A stretch of 64,000 bases of DNA from contig OX422183.1 in the NCBI GenBank assembly GCA_949130485.1, forward strand, positions 15,373,812 to 15,437,811, written 5' to 3'. Made by a program: the position numbers and the translations under genes. Positions 23,201-29,584 of this stretch are shown piece after piece. This DNA comes from Agelas oroides (lineage: Eukaryota > Porifera > Demospongiae > Agelasida > Agelasidae). The notes below the pieces were generated by a model, which was given only the letters and a program-made list of their open reading frames with translations, had not been told where the DNA came from and ran no database searches. The stretch's first letter is position 1; each line of letters opens with the position of its first letter.

Positions 23201-26200
23201 ATCATCCTAATCTAACTATAGCATTTTACAATGAGCTTTTTCTGCTATAGTGAACCCATGATGATGCAGTCACAGATTTGATGTTATCATAAATGTGTGT
23301 AGACTAAAATTTGTAAGCTATTTGCTTCTAGTTCTGTTATAGCAGTAATTTATAGCTTTTAGCTTTATAATGCATGCTATATATGTAAATTTCTTGAACC
23401 AGAAAGATTTTATGAGTGTATGTTTTATGTCAGAACACCTGCTAAACTTGGATGAATGTTTACAGGCTCCATATTATATTTTATTCAAGTGTTGCCTCAG
23501 TTGTAGTATAGAATGCTAAGTGGTTGCATTGCAAAACAAAAGATTGTAAGAGCCCCTTATGATATCTGTTTGATGATACATATGACATCTTTGCGTACAT
23601 AATTATATTAAAAAGCAACAGCATATTATGTATGCAGTTGCTGTAGTTATTGTACATGTACCTAAACAAATCAAGCTCTATATAATTATATATGGTTTAA
23701 TATACATAGTTTACGTGGACTATGAAGTGCTATGTATCCTAAGAGCTCTGCTAATATTGATTGTCACTATCAAGAGTGCATAATGACGTCACTTTTATTT
23801 GGGAGGGAGGAGGAAGAGCATGTAACTGGCAAAATTTCGAAGCAGGCAGAGCATGTGCTAAAAATAGAACATGCCTTAATTCGCACAAGTTCACAGTTCC
23901 ACGATCTATGGCCTCACAACACAGTGCTACCCTCGTTGTCAACAAGATGAGAACGCTCGAAGCTTACCTGGCAAGTTCTACCTACGCAGGAACGGTTGTC
24001 GGCCCTTCCTGACGCGAGGTACTTTGTGTTACGATGCTATCCACGCCTGACAATATAAAAATGACATCATTATGCGCTCTTGTCACTATGCATCCCACAT
24101 TGCTTACCACCTTGCAGACTAAAACAAGGGAGGATCCAGAGTTTACTACACTCAAACTTTGGGTTAGTTGTAGCTTAGTTCATTACATTTCCTACATTTG
24201 GCTACAACTAGGATTCAATCTGAGCAGTTCCTCACTGCTGATATAGCATGGTAGCTCTATTAATGTTTAAAGTGAAGAACCTCTCAGATTGAATGTGGTA
24301 TCCCCACTGAGAATCCCTCCTTCTATTACTTAGACTGTACCACAACCTACAAAGTACTTTGATTCCACAGGTGAAGTTCATCCTGGAACAAGTAGAGATG
24401 AAAGGACTGTACATGTACTACATCCCCCAAAATCGTTTCATAAATTATTTCATGAAAGTGTTTGGGAAAGACTATGCACGTCATGCTGAAATAGCAAAGA
24501 AGCTCCAGAAAAGAAATAAGAACATCTACAGTACGGTGATGGTAGGTATTAGAGCATTAAAACAAATCCGAATTCAATTTAGAGCATCTTAATTTGTAAT
24601 CTGCAGACTGTGAACTCACAGACTCACAAACTTGCATTGGAAATCACTTTAGTATTTGAATGCTTTGTTTTTAGCCAACACAGCACATGCAACAGCTATC
24701 AAGCAAACTAGGCACTGCTATCTGGAGTTGTAGAGGAACAATAAGCAATTCAGCCTTGTGAGAGACTTTGATAATTGCCCTGAAACTAAAGCTATGAAGC
24801 CGATGTGAGTCCACAGATACTGAAAGTAGTCCACATAAACAGAGTTGGGCAAGTGACATTGAGCCATGCTCTAGCTATTCTCACATAGCCTGAAACACAG
24901 ATTTGCTATTCTAGATTTTGTCTCATAGCTCTAGAAAGCCTGGTTTTGAGGCTACAGCTAGACTCCAGCAAGAATCTGGCTATGCGGCTATTAGTTAGCT
25001 ATGCACACAGTGTCCATGAGAACGCATAATTATGGATAAGGGCTTTGTAACAATAAACCCTTGTTCAATCTTCAGAGAAACATGTCTAATGCGTGGGAGT
25101 GGGGCTGTCTACATACTTCAGTAAAGTACACACTTAGCTAACAGCTTTCTGGATTGCCTCACATTTCCTAGTTTTGCCTGGTAATGATGCTTCAGTAGAG
25201 AGCATTGGTCAACATCTTTTGTGAGCCTAGCTTGGGGATTTTAGCTGCAAAACTCAGATACAGATAGCAGTAGTGTGGCCATCTTGTTTGATAACATTGC
25301 TGTCTCAGCAAAGAACAAAGCATTCCAGCTTAAAGTGATTTCTAGTGTGAGTCAATAGTTTGCAGATGACAGTTCTCCCAATTTAGCTCTCTTACCAAGT
25401 GTCTGATACAAGTTTGGCTTCAATGGCATTCTACACTTGATGCAGGCACAGAATCCAGTCAGAGAAGACATCAGTAAATTGAAAGAAGATTTTGGTACCT
25501 TCAAAAAGGAGATGATGGTATGTAGTTGACTTCCGTGAAATGTACATATTTCAATCCAACATATACACTTTTTTAAACCTACAATAATAGTGGTTACAGT
25601 TTGGTAGATTAGATATGATGGTCAACATAATTATGAATATGCTGTCATAATGGAATCCGCTTCCTGCTAGATAACACCACTGTTAGACGTTTCGTTTTGT
25701 TTCGTTTCGTTGTTTTGTTTTGTGAAAAGCCATGGTACTTCATATAGCTGGAACTGTAATCTTTGCATTGCTTTCTCTTAAAAATGCTTGGAAAGGACTA
25801 TACATAAAAGCAGAGGAGCTGAAGGAAAAGTGGAACAGTGATGCATGGCAGCATGCGATTAGGTTGCCTCGTTTTGAGTGTTGAAACACACCCAAATTTA
25901 GCTCTTCTTAACCGTGTTGAATCCAAATTTTGCTTCAGTGAAATGTACATACCTACAGTAATGGTGCACTGTGCAATACCAATAAACTGCTAGGAAATAT
26001 CACAGTAAACATTTGCTGTATGCTGTAAAAACACAGCTACCAGGTGTGACCACAAAATAAAATGTGAATTGGTGTGTCCATTGAAAAGGGAGACATTCAT
26101 CACTACACAAGTATTAGTATAGAAAGTTATTAGGTTGGCTGATCTCTATGTAGGCACAGAACCCAACATGTATGACAATTACGATTGGTCCAACTGAAGG

Positions 26201-28528
26201 TTCAAACGTAACCCCAATAATCCAAACTTTCTTCTCTCACAAAGTTTCTGACCAAAATATACTCTGTAACACCGAGAGCACTTGTCACCTGTATTAGCTA
26301 GTACTCCCTTTGCAGGCATAATTATAGTGATTAAGTTGACAAGAGTTAGGATCCTTCAAACATACATTGTATTTGTACATTTACTGTAATTCATTGCACA
26401 CTACTTCTTGTCACCAAATGTTTGATCCACCATGAAAGGTACCCTTTCAAAACCCTAATTGCAGTTGGACAACTGCAAAGACACCTAGCTCTACATAATA
26501 AATTGTATCTCTGTACAGGCACCAGTTGATGCAGTGAGAGATGACATTGCTAAATTGAAGGAAGACTTGGCAAAGTTAGTTCAAGCTTTGACGCCCACTG
26601 GTAAAACTGATTTCAATAATTCACAGTGATGTATACCTTATAAAGGTAATGTTGTGTGCTTACTTTTCAGTTTTCTAGATATTACTTTCATTGCTGAAGT
26701 TTACTAGAGCTTACTTTTCATTGCTGAAGATTTGTAGAACTTTTAATTGCTGAAGTTTTGTCAAACTTACTTTTCATTGCTGCATTTTACTTGAACTTAC
26801 TTTTCATTTGGAGTTTTGTAGAACGGAGTGTTGTACAACATCATTTTCATTGATGAAGTTTACTAGAGCTTACTTTTCATTGGGCTATTCCATTAACTAT
26901 AATTGTACATCCCCATGGAAGAGTGAATTTGGAAATACCCTCAACACATCATTAAGACTCTGTCTTATAAGCCCTTAGACACTGTTAAAATTGGAAAGAC
27001 ATCATTAAATTGTACTCTCAACCCCTCAGATGCAATTATAATTAAAAAATAAAAGGAATAGCCTGGCCACAGTTTACAAGAGCTATTGGCACTTATTTTT
27101 TATTGCTGAAGTTTACTAAAACTGTTCCGTCAATGATTCAGTTCTATCAAGACTGAAAATGGACAAGCTTAAGTTGCACAGTGTCACTCCAAAGAGGAAA
27201 GGAGGGTCTGGTGACATCCTCACCATGGGCAAGCTGTTGCTATGGATTCTGCTAATTGAAGTCACTTGCTGGGCTTCAGTAAATAGCGGGTGTGTTAAGT
27301 AGGTCTGTAAAGGTGTGATGAGTAAAGCTAAGTGGTTTGTGGCAAGGAAGCCAGTACAGTGAGATAATTGCCAAATCAGCCAATCAGATTGTGGCATCGA
27401 AATTCCGCCGGAGGTACAAAAATGTTGTACTATATTCACCAGACCCCCCTTTCCTCTTGGAGTGTTGAAGGAGGGTCTGGGGACGAGACTAGTAAATACT
27501 AAATAATTATGGCTTTGCACACTATGTAAATAGCATTAACTTATTACTGATATATTTCTGGTTAACTTCCAATGCATTTCTGCAGGCTGGTGTGCCTCAC
27601 TCAGGCTGCAGGTCAGTTCAAATGAACCCAAGGGGGGTCTGGAATGAGACTACATTCCTGCATATGCAACTTGTGTTCAAGCAGACATTCAGACATGATT
27701 GCATGTATGATGATGTATCCATCTACAATGTCATTCCTTTGAAAAGTTTCAAACATAATGAGCACTAAATACCACTGATGCTCTTATATACCAACTCGAC
27801 ATCCTTCCCACCTCATTTATATTGATCCAGATGGTACATGTTTTATTAGGGCCAGACATTAGATATCTGACCTGCTAGTTGCTCATCGATGTCATATGCA
27901 TTCATATGCAGATAACAATGGCTAGACAATTCCTTTCTTGCCTTATAGCGGGTATTTTTCACAGGGCAAAATTTTCACGGAACCACGATCCATTGTATTA
28001 CGGAAAATTTTGCAGGTTAATTTTTTATGGATCCCACTTGACCGTGAAAAAGGCGAAAATTACACCACCACGAACAATACCTGCTATACGGTATGCATGC
28101 ATCTAAGCCTGGTGCTATGAAACCATAGATACGACTGATACTCTACTTTTCACCAGCTAGCCACAATGATAAAGGTTAGCAGTATGTCACTCCTTGCAGC
28201 ATCATGAACAGGATACCATACCATCATGTAGCTCCTTTTACCATGTGTTAGATTTAGATTTGGCTTCAGGAAATTATTATGCAGTGCCAGCTGCTTTCAA
28301 GTCCAGCCAGTCAATTGCCTAGACAATACTACTACAATAAGAGGTGTGCATGAGCAAGGTTATGTACAGAACAAACACAACAACATTATCTTCAGCTGAA
28401 TTTACATTGCTGCACTTCATACACAAGCACTTGATGTGAGGGAAGACATCAACAACCTAAAGCAGGAGGTGGCAAAATTGTTGCAAGCTCTGACATCAAA
28501 GACTGAAACAATAGCTGGTTTCAATTAA
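2127..28528 (+). CDS. TRPA-like ankyrin-repeat cation channel gene, 3' portion (13 exons)
   Basis: This is the C-terminal ~591 residues of a TRPA-family channel, a plasma-membrane non-selective cation channel with an N-terminal ankyrin stack and six transmembrane helices. Exons read by eye: 2127-2256, 3417-3553, 16053-16162, 16483-16622, 17644-17824, 19418-19438, 22311-22723, 22926-23099, 24118-24162, 24371-24541, 25446-25517, 26519-26600, 28428-28528. Every junction has GT-AG and keeps phase. Joins restore typical ankyrin phrasing, for example NHHK to DTALAILS, and VKEMP to DLAEYVL. The family call rests on ankyrins, then a linker with HPLVENFL, then S1-S6 and a coiled coil. TRPA1 proteins are about 1,100 residues, so roughly half is missing upstream. 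Odd points are the 12.5-kb intron full of transposons and a pore loop without an obvious acidic filter residue. Another ankyrin-TRP subfamily remains possible. Confidence 0.8.
2283..3315. mobile_element. TE-C type element, interrupted by a 7-bp-TSD MITE
   Basis: The left part (GTAACTATGTAAAATT near 2,290 and GGGCAGAATTTACTG) and the right part (GTTCTATTTTTAGTACCGTT, then CTATTGGAGTTACATG near 3,300) match the two ends of the element at 12,380-12,812. The centre of this copy is replaced by the MITE at 2,652-3,201. The element lies in the intron between the two first visible ankyrin exons. Confidence 0.55.
2652..3201. mobile_element. MITE with CAAGAGCGCATGATGACGTC ends, copy 1
   Basis: The inverted ends read CAAGAGCGCATGATGACGTC (then A) and the reverse complement at 3,178-3,201. 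Both arms continue into GGGAGGGAGGAGGAAGAGC-type sequence. The flanking direct repeat ACAGAAG (2,645-2,651 and 3,202-3,208) is a 7-bp target duplication. The termini contain the palindrome TGACGTCA. A second copy is at 23,771-24,082. There is no transposase; the short open frame near 2,798 is MITE sequence. Confidence 0.8.
3363..3382 (+). repeat. Poly-C tract upstream of a 3' splice site
   Basis: Twenty consecutive C residues lie 34 bp upstream of the exon starting at 3,417, where a pyrimidine tract would be expected. The sequence between (AATATCATTACTGGTCATTT and onward to CTGTAG) supplies the actual acceptor. Assembly length may be unreliable in such a run. Confidence 0.8.
3417..3553 (+). 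CDS. TRPA-like channel, ankyrin exon
   Basis: The exon encodes ASPLLIAAQNGHTKCVTLLL, then QNGGNVHQRDSEDRNCLMLA and IQNHHK, nearly two ankyrin repeats with the usual GH..CV..LL helix pair. The acceptor is CTGTAG at 3,411-3,416 and the donor GTATGG at 3,554, leaving two bases of the last codon. Phase matches the exon 12.5 kb downstream at 16,053. Confidence 0.8.
4440..4740 (-). pseudogene. Tyrosine recombinase C-terminal fragment (Crypton-type transposon)
   Basis: On the minus strand the frame carries HSLRATAATQMYDMGVSEKV followed by IQERTGHRSLDSLPVYERTS. These hold the H-x-x-R, GHRS and catalytic Tyr boxes of the tyrosine recombinases of Crypton-like animal transposons. Just upstream, RMCSLAGIEGKITN sits in another frame; one extra base in a CC pair near 4,683 explains the break. 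Only about 100 residues remain, with no N-terminal part and no recognisable element ends. It lies antisense in the channel's largest intron. DIRS-type recombinases are the main alternative family. Confidence 0.75.
4925..5482. mobile_element. MITE with GTACCGTAGTGTCCCG ends
   Basis: The element begins GTACCGTAGTGTCCCG and ends with the exact reverse complement CGGGACACTACGGTAC, 558 bp in all. A related end, GACACTACGGTA, recurs near 58,620. No clear target duplication is visible. The minus-strand open frame at about 4,797-5,051 spans its border and I do not regard it as a gene. Confidence 0.6.
5483..7265. other. Intronic DNA without recognised genes
   Basis: The stretch is AT-rich intron sequence of the channel gene. 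A short phrase near 6,649-6,675 translates as DVDAKDETG and resembles the end of an ankyrin repeat. The model joins in phase without it, so I leave it out. No RNA gene or intact transposon is seen. Confidence 0.5.
7266..10073. repeat. 2.8-kb inverted repeat with ~150-bp arms
   Basis: Bases 7,266-7,414 and 9,923-10,073 are reverse complements apart from a 2-base difference and scattered mismatches. Each arm contains a smaller foldback bounded by AAAAAGATGTAGGGATGG and its complement. The identity extends beyond that foldback on both sides, so the arms are not simply two independent MITE insertions in opposite orientation. The loop includes the element at 8,291-9,852 and two TAGCCTCG-like half hairpins at about 7,470-7,600. 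Confidence 0.7.
8291..9852. mobile_element. Foldback DNA element with TAGCCTCG termini and 9-bp TSD
   Basis: The left end TAGCCTCGTTCCCAGGCCTC continues through a ~50-bp arm that matches the right end (reverse complement) from about 9,800. The direct repeat GTAATCAGT at 8,282-8,290 and 9,853-9,861 is a 9-bp target duplication. The inside contains a smaller hairpin of the same family at 8,819-8,875 and an alternating CG run at 8,884-8,899. No transposase is recognisable. A 9-bp duplication is typical of Mutator-like elements; that assignment is inference. Confidence 0.8.
10305..11045 (+). repeat. Repeat R1, two tandem copies with a 5'-exon-like tail
   Basis: Two copies (about 10,305-10,645 and 10,646-11,045) share the block CTGACCATCCTAGCTTTACA, GTAGCTACAAGTAGGTAGCG, and a hairpin around the TTTGGTCTGGGAACGAGACT word. 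The second copy ends with an ATG at 10,937 reading MAFVDQGEFEAMKTLSGWEA then ERCDEHPFRAKIK, directly followed by GTGAAT, a possible splice donor. It looks like a duplicated promoter plus first coding exon of an unrecognised gene or transposon. Copy 1 of the tandem is cut before the end of this exon. Confidence 0.6.
11459..12414 (+). pseudogene. Mutator-like transposase, N-terminal half (frameshifted)
   Basis: Frame 1 (11,459-12,127) contains GWSKRSHKLSYNAKSGVGII, CTACRQGIPHEQHMCYKNWD, SSSEMETDIILEGFKQAEQV and VPGWEHAIKKLECANHACKC. I recognise these as the DDE-type Mutator-like transposase domain found in many metazoan repeats. It continues in another frame from about 12,062 (MRSKEYDTSQALQSLEKDL, CFGHHDHCSTDFC). 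An 8-bp tandem duplication AACCAGTG (12,046-12,053 and 12,054-12,061) explains the shift. Two expected catalytic regions look damaged: RPGWSKRSH where I recall an Asp before GGW, and a shortened GDVYPTL where the family has extra residues around a second Asp. Both statements are from memory of the family. The copy is probably dead. Confidence 0.75.
12380..12812. mobile_element. TE-C element inserted in the transposase gene
   Basis: The inverted ends read GGCGACTTGAATGAGAGCGT (12,401) and TCTTACTCAAGTCGCC (ending about 12,799). The inverted match extends outward to GTGCATAAGAA and TTCTTATGTGCAC. The insertion separates the two halves of the transposase frame. The related, gutted copy at 2,283-3,315 has the same GTAACTATGTAAAATT and GGAGTTACATG borders but no tRNA-like unit. 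Confidence 0.65.
12531..12602 (-). tRNA. tRNA-like gene or pseudogene inside a MITE
   Basis: The minus strand folds as a 72-nt cloverleaf. The acceptor is GCTCCAG with CTGGATC (one mismatch). The D arm is GCTC-AGTTGGTAA-GAGC, the anticodon stem TCTGA/TCAGA, the variable region GGAC, and the T arm CCAGG-TTCGAAT-CCTGG. The anticodon loop CCGGAAT puts C instead of the invariant U at position 33. It would read GGA, normally Ser, but there is no long variable arm. Downstream on the same strand is a T-run (12,511-12,520 region) that could end pol III transcription. A decayed or SINE-type tRNA unit is more likely than a working tRNA. Confidence 0.55.
12889..14334 (+). pseudogene. Mutator-like transposase C-half fused to a YqaJ-type nuclease
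   Basis: The first part reads AKAGQLLGNVTTNLAECWMH and IKFDGGKVINRSQSGSWEHR, then a basic linker (RKRKATGEAKEQRRRSKCSR). The second part is a YqaJ/lambda-exonuclease domain: GNEATRYGMEMERIAQQEY, WLAASPDGM at about 13,915-13,941, LVEIKNP at 13,978-13,998 and YYYQIQCQLYC. Asp, Glu and Lys of the nuclease core (SPDG, VEIK) are present. An in-frame TGA at 13,684-13,686 splits the protein where the flanking frame is otherwise continuous (ERRK, then LTASRVGG). The enzyme would be a nuclear transposase with an exonuclease-like accessory domain; its role in transposition is unknown to me. About 12,812-12,985 resembles internal sequence of the TTAA elements at 29.1 and 40.1 kb. Confidence 0.8.
14633..14944. 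mobile_element. MITE with CGGGTCTCA ends and 8-bp TSD
   Basis: The left end CGGGTCTCAATACTTTCACG and the right end (reverse complement CGGGTCTCATTACTTTCACG) match for over 30 bases. ATGATATT on both sides (14,625-14,632 and 14,945-14,952) is an exact 8-bp duplication, the size made by hAT transposases. The interior has a degenerate TTAGGG-like run at about 14,739-14,790. It is nested in the 3' part of the TTAA transposon. Confidence 0.85.
15005..16052. other. Channel intron, no genes recognised
   Basis: This is the last kilobase of the 12.5-kb channel intron. It includes CCATCCCTACAT near 15,071, an echo of the foldback ends at 7.3 and 10.0 kb. No open reading frame of note, RNA gene or clear element end is visible. 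Confidence 0.5.
16053..16162 (+). CDS. TRPA-like channel, ankyrin-linker exon
   Basis: The exon encodes DTALAILSEKDGLMALKIPT then RNKNRTPLHLMVKEMP. RTPLHLMVKEMP is the start of the last ankyrin repeat, and DTALAILS completes the helix begun in the exon ending at 3,553. The acceptor is ATACAG and the donor GTGAGA at 16,163. Confidence 0.85.
16483..16622 (+). CDS. TRPA-like channel, post-ankyrin linker exon
   Basis: The exon encodes DLAEYVLNKCITQEQKGSHT then an acidic stretch FNFDFLEDEIPHDHILVWM. Linkers between the ankyrin stack and S1 of TRPA proteins have this composition. The acceptor is CTGTAG and the donor GTAAGT at 16,623. The next exon begins in phase 0. Confidence 0.85.
16623..17643. 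other. Channel intron
   Basis: About 1 kb of intron between the linker exon and the S1 exon. I see no repeats with second copies here, no open frames of interest and no RNA gene. Confidence 0.6.
17644..17824 (+). CDS. TRPA-like channel, S1 exon
   Basis: The exon begins KEHKRLQLLQHPLVENFLF; the HPLV phrase before S1 is characteristic of TRPA-type channels. It is followed by the hydrophobic segment VFPFLLLNLMFYLIFLVALN (S1) and an extracellular loop with RPGPDSETC. The acceptor is TTTTAG and the donor GTAAGA at 17,825. Confidence 0.85.
18357..19104. mobile_element. Foldback element with TAGCCTCG termini and 9-bp TSD
   Basis: The ends are TAGCCTCGTCCCCAGGCTCG and the reverse complement of TAGCCTCGTGCCCAGGCTCT. 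The arms share GGTAACATTGGGGG further in. The direct repeat TGTCACCAC at 18,348-18,356 and 19,105-19,113 is a 9-bp target duplication. The element is 748 bp, non-coding, and lies in the intron between the S1 exon and the microexon. Confidence 0.85.
19418..19438 (+). CDS. TRPA-like channel, 21-bp microexon
   Basis: The acceptor TTTACAG and donor GTGAGT bracket 21 bases that add two bases, six codons and one base (C-ATSRCQ-G). Phase fits both neighbours. It lies in the S1-S2 extracellular loop, where sequence is not constrained. An alternative is direct splicing from 17,824 to 22,311, which is also in phase (T plus GT), so the microexon may be optional. Confidence 0.55.
19542..19865. mobile_element. 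Foldback MITE sharing GAGAGCCTGGTATCTTTTCT
   Basis: The left arm from TCGCTTGCAGTACGG through TATCTTTTCTCACGTGAG and the right arm from CTCACGTGAGAAAAGATACC to CCGTACTAATAAGCGA are inverted copies. Length is about 324 bp. No clean target duplication is seen. Confidence 0.6.
20767..20893. mobile_element. Short palindromic MITE
   Basis: The arms read GATGAAACCCTCGGGGCCTA to GGATTTAGATCCCCTTGGAA, and the inverse is AATCCCGTAGACCCCTCGGT then TTCATCATAT. The whole hairpin is about 127 bp with a loop around TTGCGCTTCGCGCA. The surrounding 19,866-20,920 holds repeated TATACCAC-type AT-rich sequence and no genes. Confidence 0.6.
20921..21536. mobile_element. MITE with TGTGACCCGCTGAGCG ends and TA TSD
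   Basis: The left end TGTGACCCGCTGAGCGAAAA and the inverse right end CGCTCAGCGGGTCACA are matched, and the arms share a CCCGCA block. TA lies immediately outside both ends (20,919-20,920 and 21,537-21,538), compatible with a Tc1/mariner-type non-autonomous element. The 133-residue open frame inside is not recognisable and spans element sequence. I do not call it a gene. Confidence 0.7.
21537..22310. other. Channel intron
   Basis: This intron stretch before the S2-S5 exon has no repeat with a second copy in the window. Short open frames are unremarkable. Confidence 0.55.
22311..22723 (+). CDS. TRPA-like channel, S2-S5 exon
   Basis: The largest channel exon (413 bp). Four hydrophobic helices are visible: FLAATAIFLYMLSLIGFMVE (S2), YFQLALYTLTIIFIHGF (S3), IGVSAVFLSWFNFIFAF (S4, followed by KYMPYTDIPINMFSSIFFRF), and YLKIGLILVSGVPFYMVFF (S5). 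The sequence between S4 and S5 resembles the TRPA S4-S5 linker. The acceptor is CATTTAG at 22,304-22,310 and the donor GTGAGT at 22,724. Confidence 0.9.
22926..23099 (+). CDS. TRPA-like channel, pore and S6 exon
   Basis: The exon encodes a pore-helix-like stretch FESLSHAVSGIFHELAKELG, a loop GIEASTNQDTLLSS, and S6 (ATYLVFITFLFLLIKYL). TRPA1 channels usually have an acidic residue next to Gly in the selectivity filter (MLGD-type). I see no clear equivalent; ELG and QD are the nearest. The acceptor is CTACAG and the donor GTTAGT at 23,100. The exon is exactly 58 codons. Confidence 0.8.
23771..24082. mobile_element. MITE with CAAGAGTGC ends and 7-bp TSD, copy 2
   Basis: The ends CAAGAGTGCATAATGACGTC and GCGCTCTTG are inverted, with the GGGAGGGAGGAGGAAGAGCA block near the left end. 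TCACTAT at 23,764-23,770 and 24,083-24,089 is an exact 7-bp target duplication. The insertion lies only 35 bp upstream of the channel exon at 24,118, so it separates the exon from its normal branch-point region. Confidence 0.85.
24118..24162 (+). CDS. TRPA-like channel, short exon after S6
   Basis: Fifteen codons, TKTREDPEFTTLKLW, lie between the acceptor ACCTTGCAG and donor GTTAGT. They connect S6 to the cytoplasmic tail in phase 0 on both sides. The call rests on phase and splice sites more than on sequence identity. Confidence 0.6.
24371..24541 (+). CDS. TRPA-like channel, C-terminal cytoplasmic exon
   Basis: The exon encodes VKFILEQVEMKGLYMYYIPQ, NRFINYFMKVFGKDYARHAE and IAKKLQKRNKNIYSTVM. 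This amphipathic, basic region lies after S6, where TRPA proteins begin their coiled coil. The acceptor is TCCACAG and the donor GTAGGT at 24,542. Confidence 0.8.
25446..25517 (+). CDS. TRPA-like channel, coiled-coil repeat exon 1
   Basis: Twenty-four codons: AQNPVREDISKLKEDFGTFK then KEMM. This is the first of three related exons sharing V-R-[ED]-D-I-x-[KN]-L-K-[EQ]. The acceptor is ATGCAG and the donor GTATGT. A GTAGGCACAGAACCCA phrase at about 26,152 in the following intron resembles its start and may be a decayed extra copy. Confidence 0.8.
26519..26600 (+). CDS. TRPA-like channel, coiled-coil repeat exon 2
   Basis: The exon encodes APVDAVRDDIAKLKEDLAKL then VQALTPT, the second unit of the tail repeat, with a heptad-like pattern of I/L positions. 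The acceptor is TGTACAG and the donor GTAAAA at 26,601, one base into a codon. Confidence 0.8.
26690..26885. repeat. Diverged ~40-bp tandem repeat in channel intron
   Basis: About five copies of a unit around CTTACTTTTCATTGCTGAAG and a TTTACTAGAGCTTAC variant, with variable spacing. One more partial copy lies at about 27,085-27,118. Confidence 0.65.
27184..27470. mobile_element. Foldback element with GGAGGGTCTGG arms
   Basis: The left arm CACTCCAAAGAGGAAAGGAG and the right arm CCCCTTTCCTCTTGGAGTG are inverted, each with an adjoining GGTCTGGTGA or its complement. A partial GGGGGGTCTGGAATGAGACT-like copy is near 27,634. It lies in the last channel intron. Confidence 0.6.
27945..28093. mobile_element. 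Palindromic MITE of the TACCGTATAGC family, copy 1
   Basis: The arms run from TATAGCGGGTATTTTTCAC to the inverse AATACCTGCTATACGGTA, with internal CGGAAAATTTT and AATTTTCACGG blocks. Related elements are at about 40,688-40,975 and 46,927-47,193. It lies in the last intron of the channel gene. Confidence 0.6.
28428..28528 (+). CDS. TRPA-like channel, last exon with stop codon
   Basis: The exon encodes ALDVREDINNLKQEVAKLLQ then ALTSKTETIAGFN and TAA at 28,526-28,528. It is the third coiled-coil repeat unit and the C-terminus. The acceptor ACACAAG is weak but gives the right phase. No AATAAA is obvious before the transposon cluster that starts 33 bp later. Confidence 0.75.
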
Positions 28529-28564
28529 CATTTGAAACTTAGCCATAGACATGTTATGCATTAA

Positions 28565-29584
28565 GGTGGCACGGTCGTCACTCGGCAGAGGTTAACGAAA
28601 ACATAAACCTGGGTTACAGTCAGGACCAGGGTTACTCCTAGTTCCAGGATTAGGGTTTGCTTTAGGGCAATCTTGCTTTGCCTAATTTTAAAAAGGGTTT
28701 TAGTAGCTCATTAATATATTCATGAATCCCAAATTGCCACTCGATGGACGCATCTACACGCTCACTGTAGGTAGCGTCCCAACCACCAATGTATCTCAAA
28801 ACAATCTACGCCAGCTTTTGTTCAAAGCTACTCTCAAAGTCAGGCTAGACTCATGTTTGTCACTACTCTTGGAATGGACAACTTTGACTGCACCAAAATG
28901 AATGCACATTTTAAAAAATTCACAGCTTGTCTACAGGAGGGGCTCATTCACGAGTGGAAGCAAGCATTACTAGCCCCACCTCTCTCCCTTATGTCGCTAA
29001 ACAACTCACGGCTCTGTTCCACACACAGCCACCGTTCAGCTCCCTTGGCTGTCAGACTGTAGCACCAACGATAAATTGCGTATTCTAGTTAAAGCCCATC
29101 CCAGCACTTGAAGCACCTGGCCACGGTCACCAACTAGGCTAGGCATACGGCCGCGAGACCTGGGCCTACTCAACAACACAGTCTTGGCCACTGTGGCCTT
29201 TCTGCTTCTTCTAGACGCAAGCTTGCTTTCACAAGCAGACATTACGCACTACTCACAGCTACTGACACTACAGCACTCTACTAAACTCCTTCTTTTTTTT
29301 TATTTTTTATTTCTTTTTTTTTATTAAGTCGATCTAAGCTTATTTTCAAAGTTCCGACCACCACATGAAGGGTGCCACTAGGCCACATCTTAACTAACTT
29401 AATTATAAACTGATTATTGGATGGCAATGCCGACAGGAAACGGGGAAAATCCCCAATTTTACGGACCGTGAACGGTTTGAGACTCTCAAAACGGACTGTG
29501 CGCTAAAATTTTAACAAGACAAAGAAGTCTATCAGCTTGGATTCCAGGTTTGTTGACCTTAAAAATCCAGGGTACTGTGCCACC
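28565..29584. mobile_element. TTAA element TE-D, copy 1
   Basis: The element begins GGTGGCACGGTCGTC and ends CAGGGTACTGTGCCACC, inverted over about 12 bases, with TTAA at both sides (28,561-28,564 and 29,585-29,588). It is 1,020 bp. It includes a degenerate GGGTTA/TTAGGG-rich left part and a T-rich tract at about 29,290-29,325. The 29,105-29,290 segment resembles 12,812-12,985 of the larger TTAA transposon, so it may be a non-autonomous relative. Open frames inside are not recognisable. Confidence 0.8.
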
